Of a stretch of 64,000 nt of DNA, positions 7,937 through 17,776 are shown piece by piece. Origin of the DNA: an uncultured Clostridia bacterium. Lineage in GTDB: Bacteria; Bacillota; Clostridia; Christensenellales; Borkfalkiaceae. The stretch is taken from positions 62,001 to 126,000 of the forward strand of contig CASESJ010000005.1 of assembly GCA_949290575.1 (NCBI GenBank), written 5' to 3'. Numbering within the stretch: position 1 is the first letter of the stretch; every line of letters starts with the position of its first letter. The notes under the pieces were generated by a model. That model worked only from the letters and a program-made list of their open reading frames with translations. It was not told where the DNA came from and did not search any database. The translations under genes were made by a program, and so were the position numbers.

Positions 7937-8560
7937 TTACTTGGAGTACAATTCGACAATCATATGCTCGGCAATCTGGCTGTCGATGTCCTCTCTTACA
8001 GGAAGAGCTACAACTTTGCCCTCAAGCTTTTCGGGGTTGAACTCGAGCCACTTGGGAAGATTTGCAGCCTTGGAAGCCTTTACTTCCTCGAAGAATTTGT
8101 TGGAAGCTTTGCTCTCCTTTACAGCGACTACGTCGCCTGCCTTGACGATGTAAGAGGGAATGTTGACCTTCTTGCCGTTGACGGTGAAGTGCCCGTGGTT
8201 GACGAGCTGACGCGCCTGTGCGCGGCTTACGCATATACCCATTCTGTAGACTACGTTATCAAGTCTTCTTTCGAGGAGGGAGAGCATATTTTCACCGGTT
8301 ATGCCCTTCATGCGGTCTGCTTTTTCGTAGTATGTTCTGAACTGTCCTTCCTGAACGCCGTAGATACGCTTAACCTTCTGCTTTTCGCGGAGCTGCTGAC
8401 CGTATTCGGAAACCTTCTTTCTGCCTGCACCGTGAGTGCCGGGAGCTACGGGACGTTTTTCAAAAGGGCACTTGCCGTTATAACATTTATCGCCCTTCAA
8501 AAAGAGCTTTGCGCCTTCTCTTCTGCAAAGGCGGCATTTTGCTTCTCTATAAGTTGCCAT
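7937..8560 (-). CDS. rpsD: 30S ribosomal protein S4, zinc-binding form
   Basis: S4 is a primary 16S rRNA-binding protein of 207 residues. The N-terminus has cysteines at positions 9, 12, 26 and 31 (CRLCRREG...CYNGKC), the zinc-containing form. The S4 RNA-binding domain ([20 protein letters not shown]) follows at about residues 96-115. It lies in the alpha operon between rpsK and rpoA, not as a separate gene as in Bacillus. Confidence 0.99.
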   Translation of the reverse strand: MATYREAKCRLCRREGAKLFLKGDKCYNGKCPFEKRPVAPGTHGAGRKKVSEYGQQLREKQKVKRIYGVQEGQFRTYYEKADRMKGITGENMLSLLERRLDNVVYRMGICVSRAQARQLVNHGHFTVNGKKVNIPSYIVKAGDVVAVKESKASNKFFEEVKASKAANLPKWLEFNPEKLEGKVVALPVREDIDSQIAEHMIVELYSK

Positions 8561-8578
8561 ATTCTGTTTCTCCTCCGA

Positions 8579-8977
8579 TTATACTCTTCTGCGCTTGGGG
8601 GGTCTGCAACCGTTGTGAGGAATGGGCGATACGTCGCTGATGAGCGAAATTTCTACCTCGCATGCCGCGATTGCGCGGATTGCGGATTCTCTGCCCGCTC
8701 CGGGCCCCTTTACATATACTTCGACAGAGCGAAGTCCGTGTTCTTTAGCCGCTTTGACAGCCGTTTCGCATGCCATCTGCGCTGCGAAGGGCGTGCCCTT
8801 TCTGGAACCCTTGAAACCGAGTGCGCCTGCGCTCGACTGTGCGAGTGCGTTGCCCTGCATATCGGTTACGGTTACCAAAGTATTGTTGAAGGATGACTGA
8901 ATGTGAACCTGACCTTTGTCAACCTTTTTGAGCTCTTTACGCTTTCTGGAAACTGTAGTTCTTTTAGTTGCTGCCAT
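8579..8977 (-). CDS. rpsK: 30S ribosomal protein S11
   Basis: This 132-residue protein lies on the 30S platform near the mRNA exit. The conserved segments [31 protein letters not shown]-like [11 protein letters not shown] and the C-terminal [12 protein letters not shown] are complete. It is placed between rpsM and rpsD with short spacers. Confidence 0.99.
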   Translation of the reverse strand: MAATKRTTVSRKRKELKKVDKGQVHIQSSFNNTLVTVTDMQGNALAQSSAGALGFKGSRKGTPFAAQMACETAVKAAKEHGLRSVEVYVKGPGAGRESAIRAIAACEVEISLISDVSPIPHNGCRPPKRRRV

Positions 8978-8992
8978 TTTAAGTCCTCCCTA

Positions 8993-9367
8993 TTACTTTG
9001 CGCCCTTCTTCTTGGCTACCGTGCGGCGGGGACCCTTGCGGGTTCTCGCGTTTCTCTTGGTGGACTGGCCGCGTACGGGCAGACCCTTTCTGTGACGGAT
9101 GCCGCGGTACGAACCTATTTCCATGAGGCGCTTTATGTTGAGCGATACTTCGCTGCGGAGTTCGCCCTCAACTCTGTAATTGTGGTCAATATATTCACGG
9201 AGCTTGGATACTGCTGTTTCGTCGAGATCCTTAACTCTCGTGTCGGGGTTGATACCGGTTGCGGCGAGTATCTTTTTGCTCGTCGTAAGACCGATACCGT
9301 AAATGTAGGTTAAACCTATTTCTATTCTCTTTTCTCTGGGTAAATCTACACCGGCAATACGTGCCAT
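8993..9367 (-). CDS. rpsM: 30S ribosomal protein S13
   Basis: This 124-residue head protein makes bridge contacts with the 50S subunit and tRNA. The helix-two-turn-helix region ([20 protein letters not shown]) and the basic tail ([20 protein letters not shown]) are typical. An unusual 225-base spacer with a candidate promoter separates it from rpmJ, so the alpha-operon part may have its own transcript. Confidence 0.99.
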   Translation of the reverse strand: MARIAGVDLPREKRIEIGLTYIYGIGLTTSKKILAATGINPDTRVKDLDETAVSKLREYIDHNYRVEGELRSEVSLNIKRLMEIGSYRGIRHRKGLPVRGQSTKRNARTRKGPRRTVAKKKGAK

Positions 9368-9546
9368 AACGATTTATTTCCTCCGTTTGATTTTAAAAAA
9401 TATTGCTTATGTCAACCGCGCGGTCAGCTGTGCGGAAAAATTCTGGAATGCACCGCACGCTGCGCCGCCGAAATTATTTTTATAATTAAGAGTTCCGTCG
9501 CACAAAGTACGGCACTATCCCGCTTTAAAGCGAAATCAGCTCTGTC

Positions 9547-9577
9547 ATTATAAACGTAAAAAAGTTGCGCGTGCCAA
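9547..9577 (-). promoter_or_regulatory. candidate internal promoter ahead of rpsM
   Basis: Minus strand: TTGGCA, 19 bases, TATAAT, with a start near 9540. This would give a leader of about 170 bases before rpsM. The wide spacing makes this tentative. Confidence 0.4.
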
Positions 9578-9592
9578 AAGGCACTTTTTCAA

Positions 9593-9709
9593 TTAACCCT
9601 GACGCTGTTTGTGGCTCTTGTTCTTGGAACAGATGACCATAACTTTGCCGTTTCTTTTGATAACTTTGCACTTGTCGCACATGGGCTTTACTGAAGGTCT
9701 AACTTTCAT
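9593..9709 (-). CDS. rpmJ: 50S ribosomal protein L36
   Basis: This 38-residue zinc protein begins [20 protein letters not shown]. Cys-11, Cys-14, Cys-27 and His-33 are the zinc ligands. It binds 23S rRNA near the peptidyl transferase region. The ending HKQRQG is diagnostic. It lies between infA and rpsM, as in most Bacillota. Confidence 0.97.
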   Translation of the reverse strand: MKVRPSVKPMCDKCKVIKRNGKVMVICSKNKSHKQRQG

Positions 9710-9745
9710 AATTAATCTCCTGTTTTGTGATTTCCGGCGGGAAGG

Positions 9746-9967
9746 TTAACCCTTGCTGCGCCAGGTGATTCTGCCTTTGGTCAGATCGTAAGGACTCATT
9801 TCGAGCTTGACTGTGTCGCCTTCTATAATTCTGATATAGTTCATGCGAAGCTTGCCGGAAATGTATGCCGTGATTACGTAACCGTTAGAAAGCTGTACTT
9901 TGAAGTTGGCGTTGGGAAGGCACTCTATAACCTTTCCTTCCGCTTCAATTACATCGTCCTTAGACAA
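9746..9967 (-). CDS. infA: translation initiation factor IF-1
   Basis: This 73-residue OB-fold factor blocks the A site during initiation. The conserved [32 protein letters not shown]-like [13 protein letters not shown] and [13 protein letters not shown] segments are complete. It lies between the KOW protein and rpmJ. Confidence 0.99.
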   Translation of the reverse strand: MSKDDVIEAEGKVIECLPNANFKVQLSNGYVITAYISGKLRMNYIRIIEGDTVKLEMSPYDLTKGRITWRSKG

Positions 9968-9987
9968 ATTGTTTTCCTCCGACTTTT

Positions 9988-10263
9988 TTATTTACTCTGC
10001 AGATACTGCTTTATGGCGTAAGCCAGTCTGCAGTCGTCCGCACTGCCGTTTGAAATATCCGCACCGTACTCCGCCGCCGTGCGGGGCGAAAGATATAAGT
10101 GCTTTAAATTTTTCCGTTTGGGACAACTCAGCTTTTTGCGGTTTCCGTCCGCCACGAGCACGAACTGCGGCGAAACGACTGCGACTATCGCGTACGTCGC
10201 GCCCTTGTCCCTGCCCTGCGTACTCACGCAAATTGTGCCCTCTCGGGGAGTCTTAACTTTCAT
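9988..10263 (-). CDS. KOW-domain RNA-binding protein (L14e-like)
   Basis: This 91-residue basic protein has an N-terminal KOW-type segment ([20 protein letters not shown]) like that of eukaryotic/archaeal L14e. The C-terminal part ([19 protein letters not shown], then [13 protein letters not shown]) is typical of the small proteins encoded between map and infA in many Bacillota. They are thought to bind RNA or the ribosome, but no precise role is established. It starts nine bases after the map stop codon. Confidence 0.9.
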   Translation of the reverse strand: MKVKTPREGTICVSTQGRDKGATYAIVAVVSPQFVLVADGNRKKLSCPKRKNLKHLYLSPRTAAEYGADISNGSADDCRLAYAIKQYLQSK

Positions 10264-10272
10264 TTTACACCC

Positions 10273-11016
10273 TTACAGGGTAAGAATTTCCACTCCGTCC
10301 TCTGTTATGAGCACGGTGTTTTCGTAGTGCGCCGAGGGCTTGCCGTCCATAGTCGTGACCGTCCAGCCGTCGTCATGGAACACTACCTTGTATGTGCCCG
10401 CGTTTATCATCGGTTCGATGCATATCGTCATGCCCGCCTTGAGGCGCATGCCCGTGCCCTTCCTTCCGAAGTTGGGAACGGACGGGTCTTCGTGCATGTC
10501 TCTTCCGATGCCGTGTCCGACCAGCGCGCGCACGACGCCGTAGCCGTGGCTCTCGGCGTGCGTCTGCACCGCATAACCTATGTCGTAGAGCGGCGTGCCC
10601 GCCTTAAGTCCTTCGATTGCCTTGAAAAAGCACTCTTCCGTGACCTTTACGAGCTGTCTCTTCTCTTCGTCGACGTCGCCTATCATGAAGGTGCGCGCCG
10701 CGTCGCCGTTGTAGCCGTTCTTTTCGGCGGTTATGTCAACGCTGACGATGTCGCCGTCTCTTATTATTCTGTCGGAGGGAATGCCGTGAACGACAACTTC
10801 GTTGACAGATACGCACGCGCTTGCGGGGAAGCCGCCGTAACCGAGCGACGACGGATAAGCTCCGCACGAGGTTATGTAGCGGTAAACCATGTCGTCCACG
10901 TCCTTGGTGGTCATCCCTGCGCGTATGTTTCTGCCCACGAAATCGAGCGTCTCTTTGACAATCCTGCACGATTCGCGCATGAGCGCGATTTCTTCGGGGC
11001 TCTTTGTCTTAATCAT
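10273..11016 (-). CDS. map: methionine aminopeptidase, type I
   Basis: This 247-residue enzyme removes the initiator methionine from nascent proteins. The metal ligands are visible in order: VSVDI (Asp), GDAARTFMIGD (Asp), VGHGIGRDMHEDPSVPN (His) and CIEPM (Glu), with a final Glu near ENTVLITEDG. Length is standard. Its ATG overlaps the adk stop as ATGA, showing translational coupling. Confidence 0.99.
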   Translation of the reverse strand: MIKTKSPEEIALMRESCRIVKETLDFVGRNIRAGMTTKDVDDMVYRYITSCGAYPSSLGYGGFPASACVSVNEVVVHGIPSDRIIRDGDIVSVDITAEKNGYNGDAARTFMIGDVDEEKRQLVKVTEECFFKAIEGLKAGTPLYDIGYAVQTHAESHGYGVVRALVGHGIGRDMHEDPSVPNFGRKGTGMRLKAGMTICIEPMINAGTYKVVFHDDGWTVTTMDGKPSAHYENTVLITEDGVEILTL

Positions 11017-11645
11017 TTTATGTATTTATCCAGCTCTCTTTCTATGACGGCGAATATCTCGTCGGGCGTGCCCGCTCCGCCGTCAACCGTGAAGAGCTTT
11101 CCCTGCGCCCTGTAATATTCCGTAAGGGGCGCGGTCTGCGTGGCGTAAGTGTTCAGTCTTGCCTCTACCGTCTCGGGGTTGTCGTCCTCGCGCCTGTACA
11201 GCTCTCTGCCGCACTTTGCGCAGGTCGTCGCGCCGTTGAGCATGGATACGTGATAGCTCGCGCCGCAAGAACACATCCTTCTGCCGCATATTCTGTCCAT
11301 AAGCAGCGACTTATCCACGTCGATGTTTATGCACAGGTCTACGTGCGCGAAACTGTCGAGCTGCTCGGCCTGAAATATGTTGCGGGGGAAACCGTCGAGC
11401 ATGAAGCCCTTGCCGTTTTCGCCGTTCACAAGCCTGTCTTTTACCAGTTCGCAGGTGACCTCGTCGGGGACGAGCTCGCCGCGGTCAATATAGCCCTTGG
11501 CTATTACTCCTATCGGCGTGCACCCCTTGATGTTAGCCCTGAATATGTCGCCCGTAGAAACGTGCGCGAGGGAATATTTTTCCTCGATGAGCTTTGCCTG
11601 CGTACCCTTGCCGGCGCCCGGTGCGCCGAGTAAAACAATGTTCAT
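11013..11645 (-). CDS. adk: adenylate kinase, zinc-LID form
   Basis: The enzyme interconverts AMP plus ATP with two ADP. The P-loop GAPGAGKGTQ is at residues 7-16, the AMP-binding segment STGDIFRANI follows, and GFPRN is present. The LID carries four cysteines (RRMCSCGASYH and TTCAKCGREL), the zinc-binding variant common in Gram-positive bacteria. It is 210 residues long and sits between secY and map. Confidence 0.99.
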   Translation of the reverse strand: MNIVLLGAPGAGKGTQAKLIEEKYSLAHVSTGDIFRANIKGCTPIGVIAKGYIDRGELVPDEVTCELVKDRLVNGENGKGFMLDGFPRNIFQAEQLDSFAHVDLCINIDVDKSLLMDRICGRRMCSCGASYHVSMLNGATTCAKCGRELYRREDDNPETVEARLNTYATQTAPLTEYYRAQGKLFTVDGGAGTPDEIFAVIERELDKYIK

Positions 11646-11666
11646 TTTACGCCGCCTTTTGTGTTA

Positions 11667-13013
11667 TTATTTGAGGAAGCCTTTGTAGTTCTTCATCATG
11701 AGCTGCGACTGCAACTGCTTGTCGAGCTCGAGCGCGACCGATACGACGATGAGGATACCCGTAGTCGAGAATACGCTTATCAGGTCCGTTCCCCAGCTGA
11801 GCGCGGTGGCTACTATGCCGAGGATTGAGGGCACGAATGCGACGAGCGACAGATATATTGCGCCGAACAGCGTTATTCTGCCGTTTATTCTCTTGAGGTA
11901 GTCCGCAGTGGGTCTGCCGGGGCGGATGCCCTGGATGAAGCCGCCGTTCTGCTGTATCGTTCTGGATACGTCCTCGGCATTGAACTGCATGGACGCATAG
12001 AGGAACGAGAAAGCGAAGATGAGCACGCACAGAACTATCATATAGATGAGCTGTCCGTACCAGTAAGGCGACGAACCCGAGAACCACTCTGCAACGCCCG
12101 TTTCGAAGGTGCTGCCCGGCCAGAAGAGGCTGGCAAGCATTGCGGGAACGCTGATGAATGCGAACGCGAAGATGAGGGGCATGACGCCGCCGCCTGCAAT
12201 TCTTAAGGGAATTACGGACGACTGACCGCCGTACATCTTTCTGCCTTTGACCTGCTTGGCGTACTGAACGGGAATTCTTCTTTCGGACAGGTCTACCGCT
12301 ACGATTGCGGTGAACTCTACAATCGTCAGAAGCACGAAACCGAGCACTTCCCACAGAACTGCGGGCGTTCCCGTGAACGCTTCGGTGAATTTGGATACGA
12401 GCTGAGTGCCCGCCGTAGAGATGATACCTGCGAAGATGATGAGCGAAATGCCGTTCGACACGCCGTATTCGGTAATTCTTTCACCCAGCCACATAACGAG
12501 CATTGCGCCCGCGGTGTAGACGACGGTGAGGAATATGCCTGCTACCCAGCTTGCGCCCGTAGTGCCTATCGCCTGTTCGCCGAACAGGTGAAGCTCTATC
12601 GAGTCGCCCTGAATGCCGAAGTTTACGATTATGCCGATTGCCTGAAGCACTGCGAGGATTATCGTAACGTATCTGGTAATCTGAGCAATCTTTTTCCTGC
12701 CCTCTTCGCCCTGTTTGGAGAGGTTTTCGAGGTAGGGAATGCCTACGCTTAAAAGCTGAATAATAATGGAGGCGTTAATATAGGGGCTGATGCCCAGCGC
12801 GAACAGCGTGGCGTTTGCGAGCGAGCCGCCGGTTATCGAGGACATTATTTCGAGGAACGAAACGTCGCTTATCTGACCGGCAAAGCTCTCCGCGTCCATG
12901 CCGGGGACGGGGATGTAGCAGCCCAGACGGAATACGAGCAGAATGAGGAGGGTTATCCAGATTTTCTTGCGTATTTCCTTGTTTTTAAAACAATTTTTTA
13001 TTGTTTCAAACAT
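11667..13013 (-). CDS. secY: preprotein translocase channel SecY
   Basis: This 448-residue protein with ten membrane segments forms the Sec channel with SecE and SecG. The N-terminal KKIWITLLILLVFRLGCYIP, the plug and TM2 region (GGSLANATLFALGISPYINA), the cytoplasmic loop ending KQVKGRKMYGGQSSVIPLR and GFIQGIRPGRPT are all conserved. It is located after rplO as in nearly all bacteria. Confidence 0.99.
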   Translation of the reverse strand: MFETIKNCFKNKEIRKKIWITLLILLVFRLGCYIPVPGMDAESFAGQISDVSFLEIMSSITGGSLANATLFALGISPYINASIIIQLLSVGIPYLENLSKQGEEGRKKIAQITRYVTIILAVLQAIGIIVNFGIQGDSIELHLFGEQAIGTTGASWVAGIFLTVVYTAGAMLVMWLGERITEYGVSNGISLIIFAGIISTAGTQLVSKFTEAFTGTPAVLWEVLGFVLLTIVEFTAIVAVDLSERRIPVQYAKQVKGRKMYGGQSSVIPLRIAGGGVMPLIFAFAFISVPAMLASLFWPGSTFETGVAEWFSGSSPYWYGQLIYMIVLCVLIFAFSFLYASMQFNAEDVSRTIQQNGGFIQGIRPGRPTADYLKRINGRITLFGAIYLSLVAFVPSILGIVATALSWGTDLISVFSTTGILIVVSVALELDKQLQSQLMMKNYKGFLK

Positions 13014-13058
13014 TTATTGGCTCTCCTTCGGCGCAATATCGCGCCTGCGTCAATTTAA

Positions 13059-13505
13059 TTAAACAATCTCGGCTGTGCCGCCGGCCTTTTCGATTGCTTC
13101 CTTAGCGGATGCAGAGAATGCCGATGCTTTTACCGTGAGAGCGACGGTTACTTCGCCGCTGCCGAGAACTTTGAGTCCGCCGTTGTTCTTGACGTTCTTT
13201 GCAAGCGAGTTTGCGACTACGTAGTCATAGTCAACAACCGTGCCTGCGGGAACGGAAGAAAGCTGCGAAAGATTGATAATCAAATAAGACGTTGCCCACT
13301 TGTTGTGGAAACCTCTCTTGGGGATTCTTCTGTGGAGGGGCATCTGACCGCCTTCGAAACCGGGACGTACGCCGCCGCCCGAACGCGCCCACTGACCTTT
13401 GTGACCCTTGCCGGACGTCTTGCCCTTGCCCGAGCCTATGCCTCTGCCTAATCTCTTGGGAGAAGTCGTTGCGCCCTCTGCGGGCTGTAATGTATCTATT
13501 CTCAT
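13059..13505 (-). CDS. rplO: 50S ribosomal protein L15
   Basis: This 148-residue protein has the glycine-rich basic N-terminal extension ([20 protein letters not shown]) that threads into 23S rRNA, and the C-terminal globular domain ([20 protein letters not shown]). The length is normal. It precedes secY by about 45 bases. Confidence 0.99.
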   Translation of the reverse strand: MRIDTLQPAEGATTSPKRLGRGIGSGKGKTSGKGHKGQWARSGGGVRPGFEGGQMPLHRRIPKRGFHNKWATSYLIINLSQLSSVPAGTVVDYDYVVANSLAKNVKNNGGLKVLGSGEVTVALTVKASAFSASAKEAIEKAGGTAEIV

Positions 13506-13519
13506 TTTTGCTCTTCTCC

Positions 13520-13693
13520 TTAAACTTCTTCAACCTTGAGAAGGTATTCAACCTTCTTTATCTGACCCATATTAGCGGGTGTAGCCTCGAGGGTCTTGGT
13601 CGAACGGATTTTTTTAAGTCCCAACGCAGCGACGGTAGCTTTTACGCTCTTGTTCTCGTTGGATACGCTCTTTATCAACGTAATCTTTACCAT
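13520..13693 (-). CDS. rpmD: 50S ribosomal protein L30
   Basis: This 57-residue protein starts [20 protein letters not shown]. The segment [20 protein letters not shown] followed by [17 protein letters not shown] matches the bacterial L30 core throughout. It sits between rpsE and rplO, its usual place. Confidence 0.97.
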   Translation of the reverse strand: MVKITLIKSVSNENKSVKATVAALGLKKIRSTKTLEATPANMGQIKKVEYLLKVEEV

Positions 13694-13705
13694 AACGTCC
13701 TCCGT

Positions 13706-14245
13706 TTAGCCTATAATTTCCTCTAACGCCTTGCCGCGTGCGGCTGCAACGTCTTCGGGAGCCTTGAGCGAAACCAGACCTGCGACAGCTGCCTTTACGC
13801 AGTTGATGGGGTTGTTGGTTCCGTGGGATTTTGTACGTATATCCTTAACGCCTGCTGCTTCCATCACGGCACGAACGGGACCGCCTGCGATAACGCCGGT
13901 ACCCTGTTCGGCGGGCATCATGAGCACGGAGCCCCTGCCATATACACCGATTACGGTGTGAGGGATGGATGTACCTTTAAGGTTGCACTTGGTAAGGTTG
14001 CGCTTGGCCTGTGCGGTAGCCTTTTCGATTGCTTCGGGAACTTCTTTGCTCTTTCCCATGCCGTAGCCTACCGAACCCTTGCCGTCGCCGACGACTACAA
14101 GCGCGGCAAAGCGCATGTTGCGTCCGCCCTTGACGGTCTTGGTTACCCTGTTGACCTGGATGAGCTTTTTGATGAAGCCGTCATCCTCGTCTCTTCTTCT
14201 GGGTTTTGAATCTCTTCTCTGCGTCCTTTCTTTCTTTTCTTCCAT
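13706..14245 (-). CDS. rpsE: 30S ribosomal protein S5
   Basis: This 179-residue fidelity protein sits at the mRNA entry site. The dsRBD-like N-terminal domain ([20 protein letters not shown]) and the C-terminal domain ([19 protein letters not shown]) are intact. An additional basic N-terminus ([20 protein letters not shown]) precedes the core and makes it slightly longer than the ~166 residues of E. coli. Confidence 0.99.
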   Translation of the reverse strand: MEEKKERTQRRDSKPRRRDEDDGFIKKLIQVNRVTKTVKGGRNMRFAALVVVGDGKGSVGYGMGKSKEVPEAIEKATAQAKRNLTKCNLKGTSIPHTVIGVYGRGSVLMMPAEQGTGVIAGGPVRAVMEAAGVKDIRTKSHGTNNPINCVKAAVAGLVSLKAPEDVAAARGKALEEIIG

Positions 14246-14256
14246 ACCTGTGCTCC

Positions 14257-14625
14257 TTAGAAATTAAGTCCGGCTTCTCTTGCGCCGTCGGCTACTGCCT
14301 GTACGCGGCCGGTATAAAGGTAGCCGCCTCTGTCGAAAACTACTGCCTTGATGCCCGCTTCGAGTGCGCGCTCGGCTGCTTTCTTGCCTACGACCTTTGC
14401 CGCTTCGGTCTTGGTCATATCCTTGATTTCCGCCTGTATACCCTTTTCCATGGTGGATGCAGAGCACAAGGTTACTCCCTTCACGTCGTCGATTACCTGA
14501 ACATAGATGTGGTTGAGGCTGCGATAGACGTTAAATCTGGGCGTCTCGCCGGTGCCCGATATCTTTTTGCGCACTCTGACGTGACGACGCTGTCTTTCCT
14601 TATTCTTATCGATTTTACTTATCAT
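14257..14625 (-). CDS. rplR: 50S ribosomal protein L18
   Basis: This 122-residue protein binds 5S r[40 protein letters not shown] and the ending [20 protein letters not shown] are conserved. A 134-base spacer with a long hairpin (CAATCCG ... CGGATTG around a CCGCCGC stem) separates it from rplF. Confidence 0.99.
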   Translation of the reverse strand: MISKIDKNKERQRRHVRVRKKISGTGETPRFNVYRSLNHIYVQVIDDVKGVTLCSASTMEKGIQAEIKDMTKTEAAKVVGKKAAERALEAGIKAVVFDRGGYLYTGRVQAVADGAREAGLNF

Positions 14626-14759
14626 GATATCTCCTTAAAATTATGAGCAATCCGCCGCTTGCGGCGGCGCGTCCTTCGGATTGGGCAACTTTCCTTCCGC
14701 GTCCGGAGTGAACGCGGCGGTCAAAGTTTAAGCCGCGGCTCTACGCCGCATACCCGAAA

Positions 14760-15308
14760 TTATTTCTTGCCCTTGCCGCCCGTCTTGCCTTCCTTGCGCT
14801 CGATTACTTCGTCGCTGTAAGCGATGCCGTAGCCGTGGTAAGGTTCGGGCGTTCTTATCGACCTGATGTTTGCAGCCGTCTGACCTACGAGGGTCTTATC
14901 GATGCCTGCAACAACTATTTCGTTGGGGTTGGGGCAGCTGAGCGTGATGCCTGCGGGCTCTGCAACCTCTACGGGATGAGAAAAACCTACGTTGAGCACT
15001 ACTTTGTTGCCCTGCTTTGCGACCTTCCAGCCGACGCCGTTGACTTTGAGCGACTTGGTGTAGCCCTGCGTTACGCCCACAACCATGTTGTGGAGCAGCG
15101 CGCGGTACAGTCCGTGCTTTGCGCCGAGCTCTGCGCTGTCGTTCTTCTTGAGTACGAGTGCCTCGTTGCCCTCAATCTTGAAGTCGATGTCGCCGACTAC
15201 TTCCTGTGTAAGCGTGCCCTTGCCGCCCTTGACGGTGAGAAGTCCGTTTGCGAACGTGACCGTTACGCCTGCGGGGAGCTGTACGGGTAATTTACCTATT
15301 CTTGACAT
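14760..15308 (-). CDS. rplF: 50S ribosomal protein L6
   Basis: This 182-residue protein lies near the factor-binding centre. Its duplicated fold is clear (SRIGKLPVQLPAGVTV; GVTQGYTKSLKVNGVGWKV; then the C-terminal IRTPEPYHGYGI segment). The C-terminus is basic (KEGKTGGKGKK). Spacing to rpsH is tight. Confidence 0.99.
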   Translation of the reverse strand: MSRIGKLPVQLPAGVTVTFANGLLTVKGGKGTLTQEVVGDIDFKIEGNEALVLKKNDSAELGAKHGLYRALLHNMVVGVTQGYTKSLKVNGVGWKVAKQGNKVVLNVGFSHPVEVAEPAGITLSCPNPNEIVVAGIDKTLVGQTAANIRSIRTPEPYHGYGIAYSDEVIERKEGKTGGKGKK

Positions 15309-15324
15309 ATTCTAAATTACCTCC

Positions 15325-15717
15325 TTACCAGATGTAGCAGAGCACTTCGCCGCCTACGTTGGCAGCCTTTGCCTGCTTATCCGTCATGACGCCCTTGTTG
15401 GTAGAGATGATTGCAATGCCGAGACCGTCCATGACCTTGGGCATATCCTCTACGCCGGCATAGCTGCGGAGACCGGGCTTGGAAATTCTCTTAAGTCCGT
15501 TGATAACCGACTGCTTTCTGCCGATATATTTGAGCGTGAGCACGAGTTTGCCGCCGAAGCCGTCCTCTACGAGTTTCACGTCCGAGAGGTAACCTTCTTT
15601 GAGCATGATTTCCGCGATTGCCTTCTTCATGTTGGACGAAGGCACTTCAACGGTTTCTTTATTTACCATAAGCGCGTTTCTGATGCGCGTGAGCATATCT
15701 GCGATGGGATCTGTCAT
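15325..15717 (-). CDS. rpsH: 30S ribosomal protein S8
   Basis: This 130-residue 16S rRNA-binding protein includes [20 protein letters not shown] and the C-terminal [20 protein letters not shown]. In other bacteria S8 represses the spc operon. No obvious S8 target mimic was recognised here. Confidence 0.99.
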   Translation of the reverse strand: MTDPIADMLTRIRNALMVNKETVEVPSSNMKKAIAEIMLKEGYLSDVKLVEDGFGGKLVLTLKYIGRKQSVINGLKRISKPGLRSYAGVEDMPKVMDGLGIAIISTNKGVMTDKQAKAANVGGEVLCYIW

Positions 15718-15734
15718 CTGTCTGTCCTCCTTTC

Positions 15735-15920
15735 TTACCAGCTCGATTTCTTTACGCCGGGAATTTCACCCTTGTAAGCAAGGTTTCTGAAGCAGATACG
15801 GCATACTCCGTATTTACGCAGAACGGCGTGGGGTCTTCCGCAGATGGAGCATCTGGTGTACGCCCTCGTCGAGAATTTGGCAGGCTTCTGCTGCTTGTTT
15901 ATCATTGCTTTCTTTGCCAT
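15735..15920 (-). CDS. rpsZ: 30S ribosomal protein S14, zinc type (S14Z)
   Basis: The 61-residue form starts at the ATG of [21 protein letters not shown] longer frame is open upstream but overlaps rplE. Two CxxC pairs ([20 protein letters not shown]) bind zinc, as in the short S14 type of Gram-positive bacteria. No zinc-free paralogue is seen in the window. Confidence 0.98.
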   Translation of the reverse strand: MAKKAMINKQQKPAKFSTRAYTRCSICGRPHAVLRKYGVCRICFRNLAYKGEIPGVKKSSW

Positions 15921-15934
15921 ATTGTTAATTCTCC

Positions 15935-16492
15935 TTACTTCTTGAAGGGCATACCGAGTGCCCTTAAAAGCTCTCTTGCTTCTTCGTCGGTCTTTGCCGT
16001 AGTTACGAAGCATATATCCATGCCGCGGATTTTTTCAACCTGGTCGTACTGGATTTCGGGGAAGATGAGCTGTTCCTTGACGCCCATGCAGTAGTTGCCC
16101 TTGCCGTCGAAGCTGTCTGCGGATACGCCGCGGAAGTCGCGCACTCTGGGAAGAGCGATGGATACGAATTTATCGTAGAAGTCGTACATCATCTTGCCTC
16201 TCAGGGTAACTTTGATGCCGACGGACATGCCTTCGCGCACTTTGAAGTTTGCGACCGACTTCTTAGCCTTGGTGAGTATGGGCTGCTGTCCGGTAATCTG
16301 CTTGATTTCGTTTACTGCGAGCTGAATGGATTTTGCGTTGTCCTTGATGTCGCCCAGACCCGAGCTGATGACTATCTTGACCAGCTTGGGAACTTCCATG
16401 GGGTTCTTATAGCCGAATTTCTTGGTGAGCGCGGGTACGGCTTCTTCAGCATACTGCTGAGCGACCCTGCTTATATATTCTTTCTGTGCCAT
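15935..16492 (-). CDS. rplE: 50S ribosomal protein L5
   Basis: This 185-residue protein binds 5S rRNA and contacts P-site t[42 protein letters not shown] and [20 protein letters not shown] are well conserved. It has tight spacing with rplX and rpsZ. Confidence 0.99.
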   Translation of the reverse strand: MAQKEYISRVAQQYAEEAVPALTKKFGYKNPMEVPKLVKIVISSGLGDIKDNAKSIQLAVNEIKQITGQQPILTKAKKSVANFKVREGMSVGIKVTLRGKMMYDFYDKFVSIALPRVRDFRGVSADSFDGKGNYCMGVKEQLIFPEIQYDQVEKIRGMDICFVTTAKTDEEARELLRALGMPFKK

Positions 16493-16509
16493 ATTCTGTC
16501 AGGTCCTCC

Positions 16510-16935
16510 TTATTCAGCCTCGCCCTCGGCGGTCTCTTCCGCCTTCTTGGCTGCGCGCTTACGGGTACGCTTTTTAGGTGCTTCCTTGACTTCTGCAGCC
16601 TTCGCGCCCTTCTTGCCTGCATATGCCTTGTCGAGCACTGCGCCGCACTTGGGGCATACTCTTACCTTCTTGCCGCCCTCGACGCTGTACTTTACTCTTA
16701 CGGGCTTGGAGCATGCGTCGCAGACTACCATTACGTTGGACGCATCGATTGCGCCCTCTTTTTCGATTATCTGCGAAGTTTCGTTTGCTCTTCTTGCTTT
16801 CTTTGCTTTCTTCTGAAGGTTTACGCCTTCTACTACCACCTTGTTGCTCTTGGGAGAAGTGGCAACTACCTTGCCCTGCTTGCCCGCATCCTTACCGGTG
16901 ATAACCAAAACAGTATCATTCAATTTTACGTTCAT
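16510..16935 (-). CDS. rplX: 50S ribosomal protein L24 with acidic/basic tail
   Basis: This protein initiates 50S assembly. It has the N-terminal KOW domain (NDTVLVITGKDAGKQGKVVA), then a zinc-ribbon-like pair of CxxC motifs (CDACSKPV and CPKCGAVL). At 141 residues it is longer than the usual ~105. The final ~30 residues are a low-complexity Lys/Ala/Glu tail (APKKRTRKRAAKKAEETAEG). Confidence 0.98.
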   Translation of the reverse strand: MNVKLNDTVLVITGKDAGKQGKVVATSPKSNKVVVEGVNLQKKAKKARRANETSQIIEKEGAIDASNVMVVCDACSKPVRVKYSVEGGKKVRVCPKCGAVLDKAYAGKKGAKAAEVKEAPKKRTRKRAAKKAEETAEGEAE

Positions 16936-16951
16936 AGCTCTTCTCCTCTGA

Positions 16952-17320
16952 TTAAAGAACCTCGGGTGCGAGGGAAATTATTTTCATGTAGTTCTTCTCG
17001 CGAAGTTCCCTTGCAATCGGTCCAAAGATACGCGTGCCGCGGGGCTCCTGGTTGGAACCGATTATTACGGCTGCGTTGTCGTCAAAGCGGATATAAGTAC
17101 CGTCGTTGCGGCGGATACCCTTGGTGCTTCTTACGATTACGGCTTTGACCACGTCGCCCTTCTTGACTGCGCCGCCGGGGGTGGCAGTCTTGACGGAACA
17201 TACGATTACGTCGCCGATGTTGCCCGTCTTTCTGAACGAGCCGCCCAGCACCTTTATGCACATAAGCTCTTTTGCGCCGCTGTTGTCTGCGGCCTTGAGC
17301 CTCGTCTGAGGTTGTATCAT
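16952..17320 (-). CDS. rplN: 50S ribosomal protein L14
   Basis: This 122-residue protein forms an inter-subunit bridge. [40 protein letters not shown] and [20 protein letters not shown] are diagnostic. It is preceded by an unusual 188-base spacer after rpsQ. Confidence 0.99.
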   Translation of the reverse strand: MIQPQTRLKAADNSGAKELMCIKVLGGSFRKTGNIGDVIVCSVKTATPGGAVKKGDVVKAVIVRSTKGIRRNDGTYIRFDDNAAVIIGSNQEPRGTRIFGPIARELREKNYMKIISLAPEVL

Positions 17321-17508
17321 ATAAATCTCCTTTTATGTCACTTACAACTCTTTATTGCGGTATAGGGACGCGTCCTGCCGCGCTGCGGCTGTCTTACCCT
17401 GTACGCGCGGGACCTTGGGGAGCTGCGCAACCTGTATATATCTGAGGTCGCGCTCCCGCGCATACGGCATAAATAAGACGTATCCTTGCCGTGAAACCGT
17501 CGAAAGAA

Positions 17509-17766
17509 TTATTTTGCCTTTTCGATGATTTCTGCCACTCTCCAGTTCTTGTCCTTGGAGAGCTTTCTCGTTTCAACTATTCTGACCGTATCGCCGACGC
17601 CGCAGGCGTTTTCTTCGTCGTGCGCCTTGAACTTCGTCGTCTTGGTTATGGTCTTTTTATACAGGGGGTGCTTGCTCTTTTCCGTGATGGCTACGACTAC
17701 CGTCTTATCCATCTTGTCTGAAACGACCAAGCCTACTCTTTCTTTCCTGAGCGTAGTTCTTTCCAT
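17509..17766 (-). CDS. rpsQ: 30S ribosomal protein S17
   Basis: The start chosen is the ATG of [20 protein letters not shown], six bases after AAGGAG, giving 85 residues. A further in-frame ATG 18 bases upstream lies inside the rpmC end and has no binding site. The OB-fold core ([20 protein letters not shown]) is complete. Confidence 0.97.
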   Translation of the reverse strand: MERTTLRKERVGLVVSDKMDKTVVVAITEKSKHPLYKKTITKTTKFKAHDEENACGVGDTVRIVETRKLSKDKNWRVAEIIEKAK

Positions 17767-17776
17767 ACCTTTCTCC

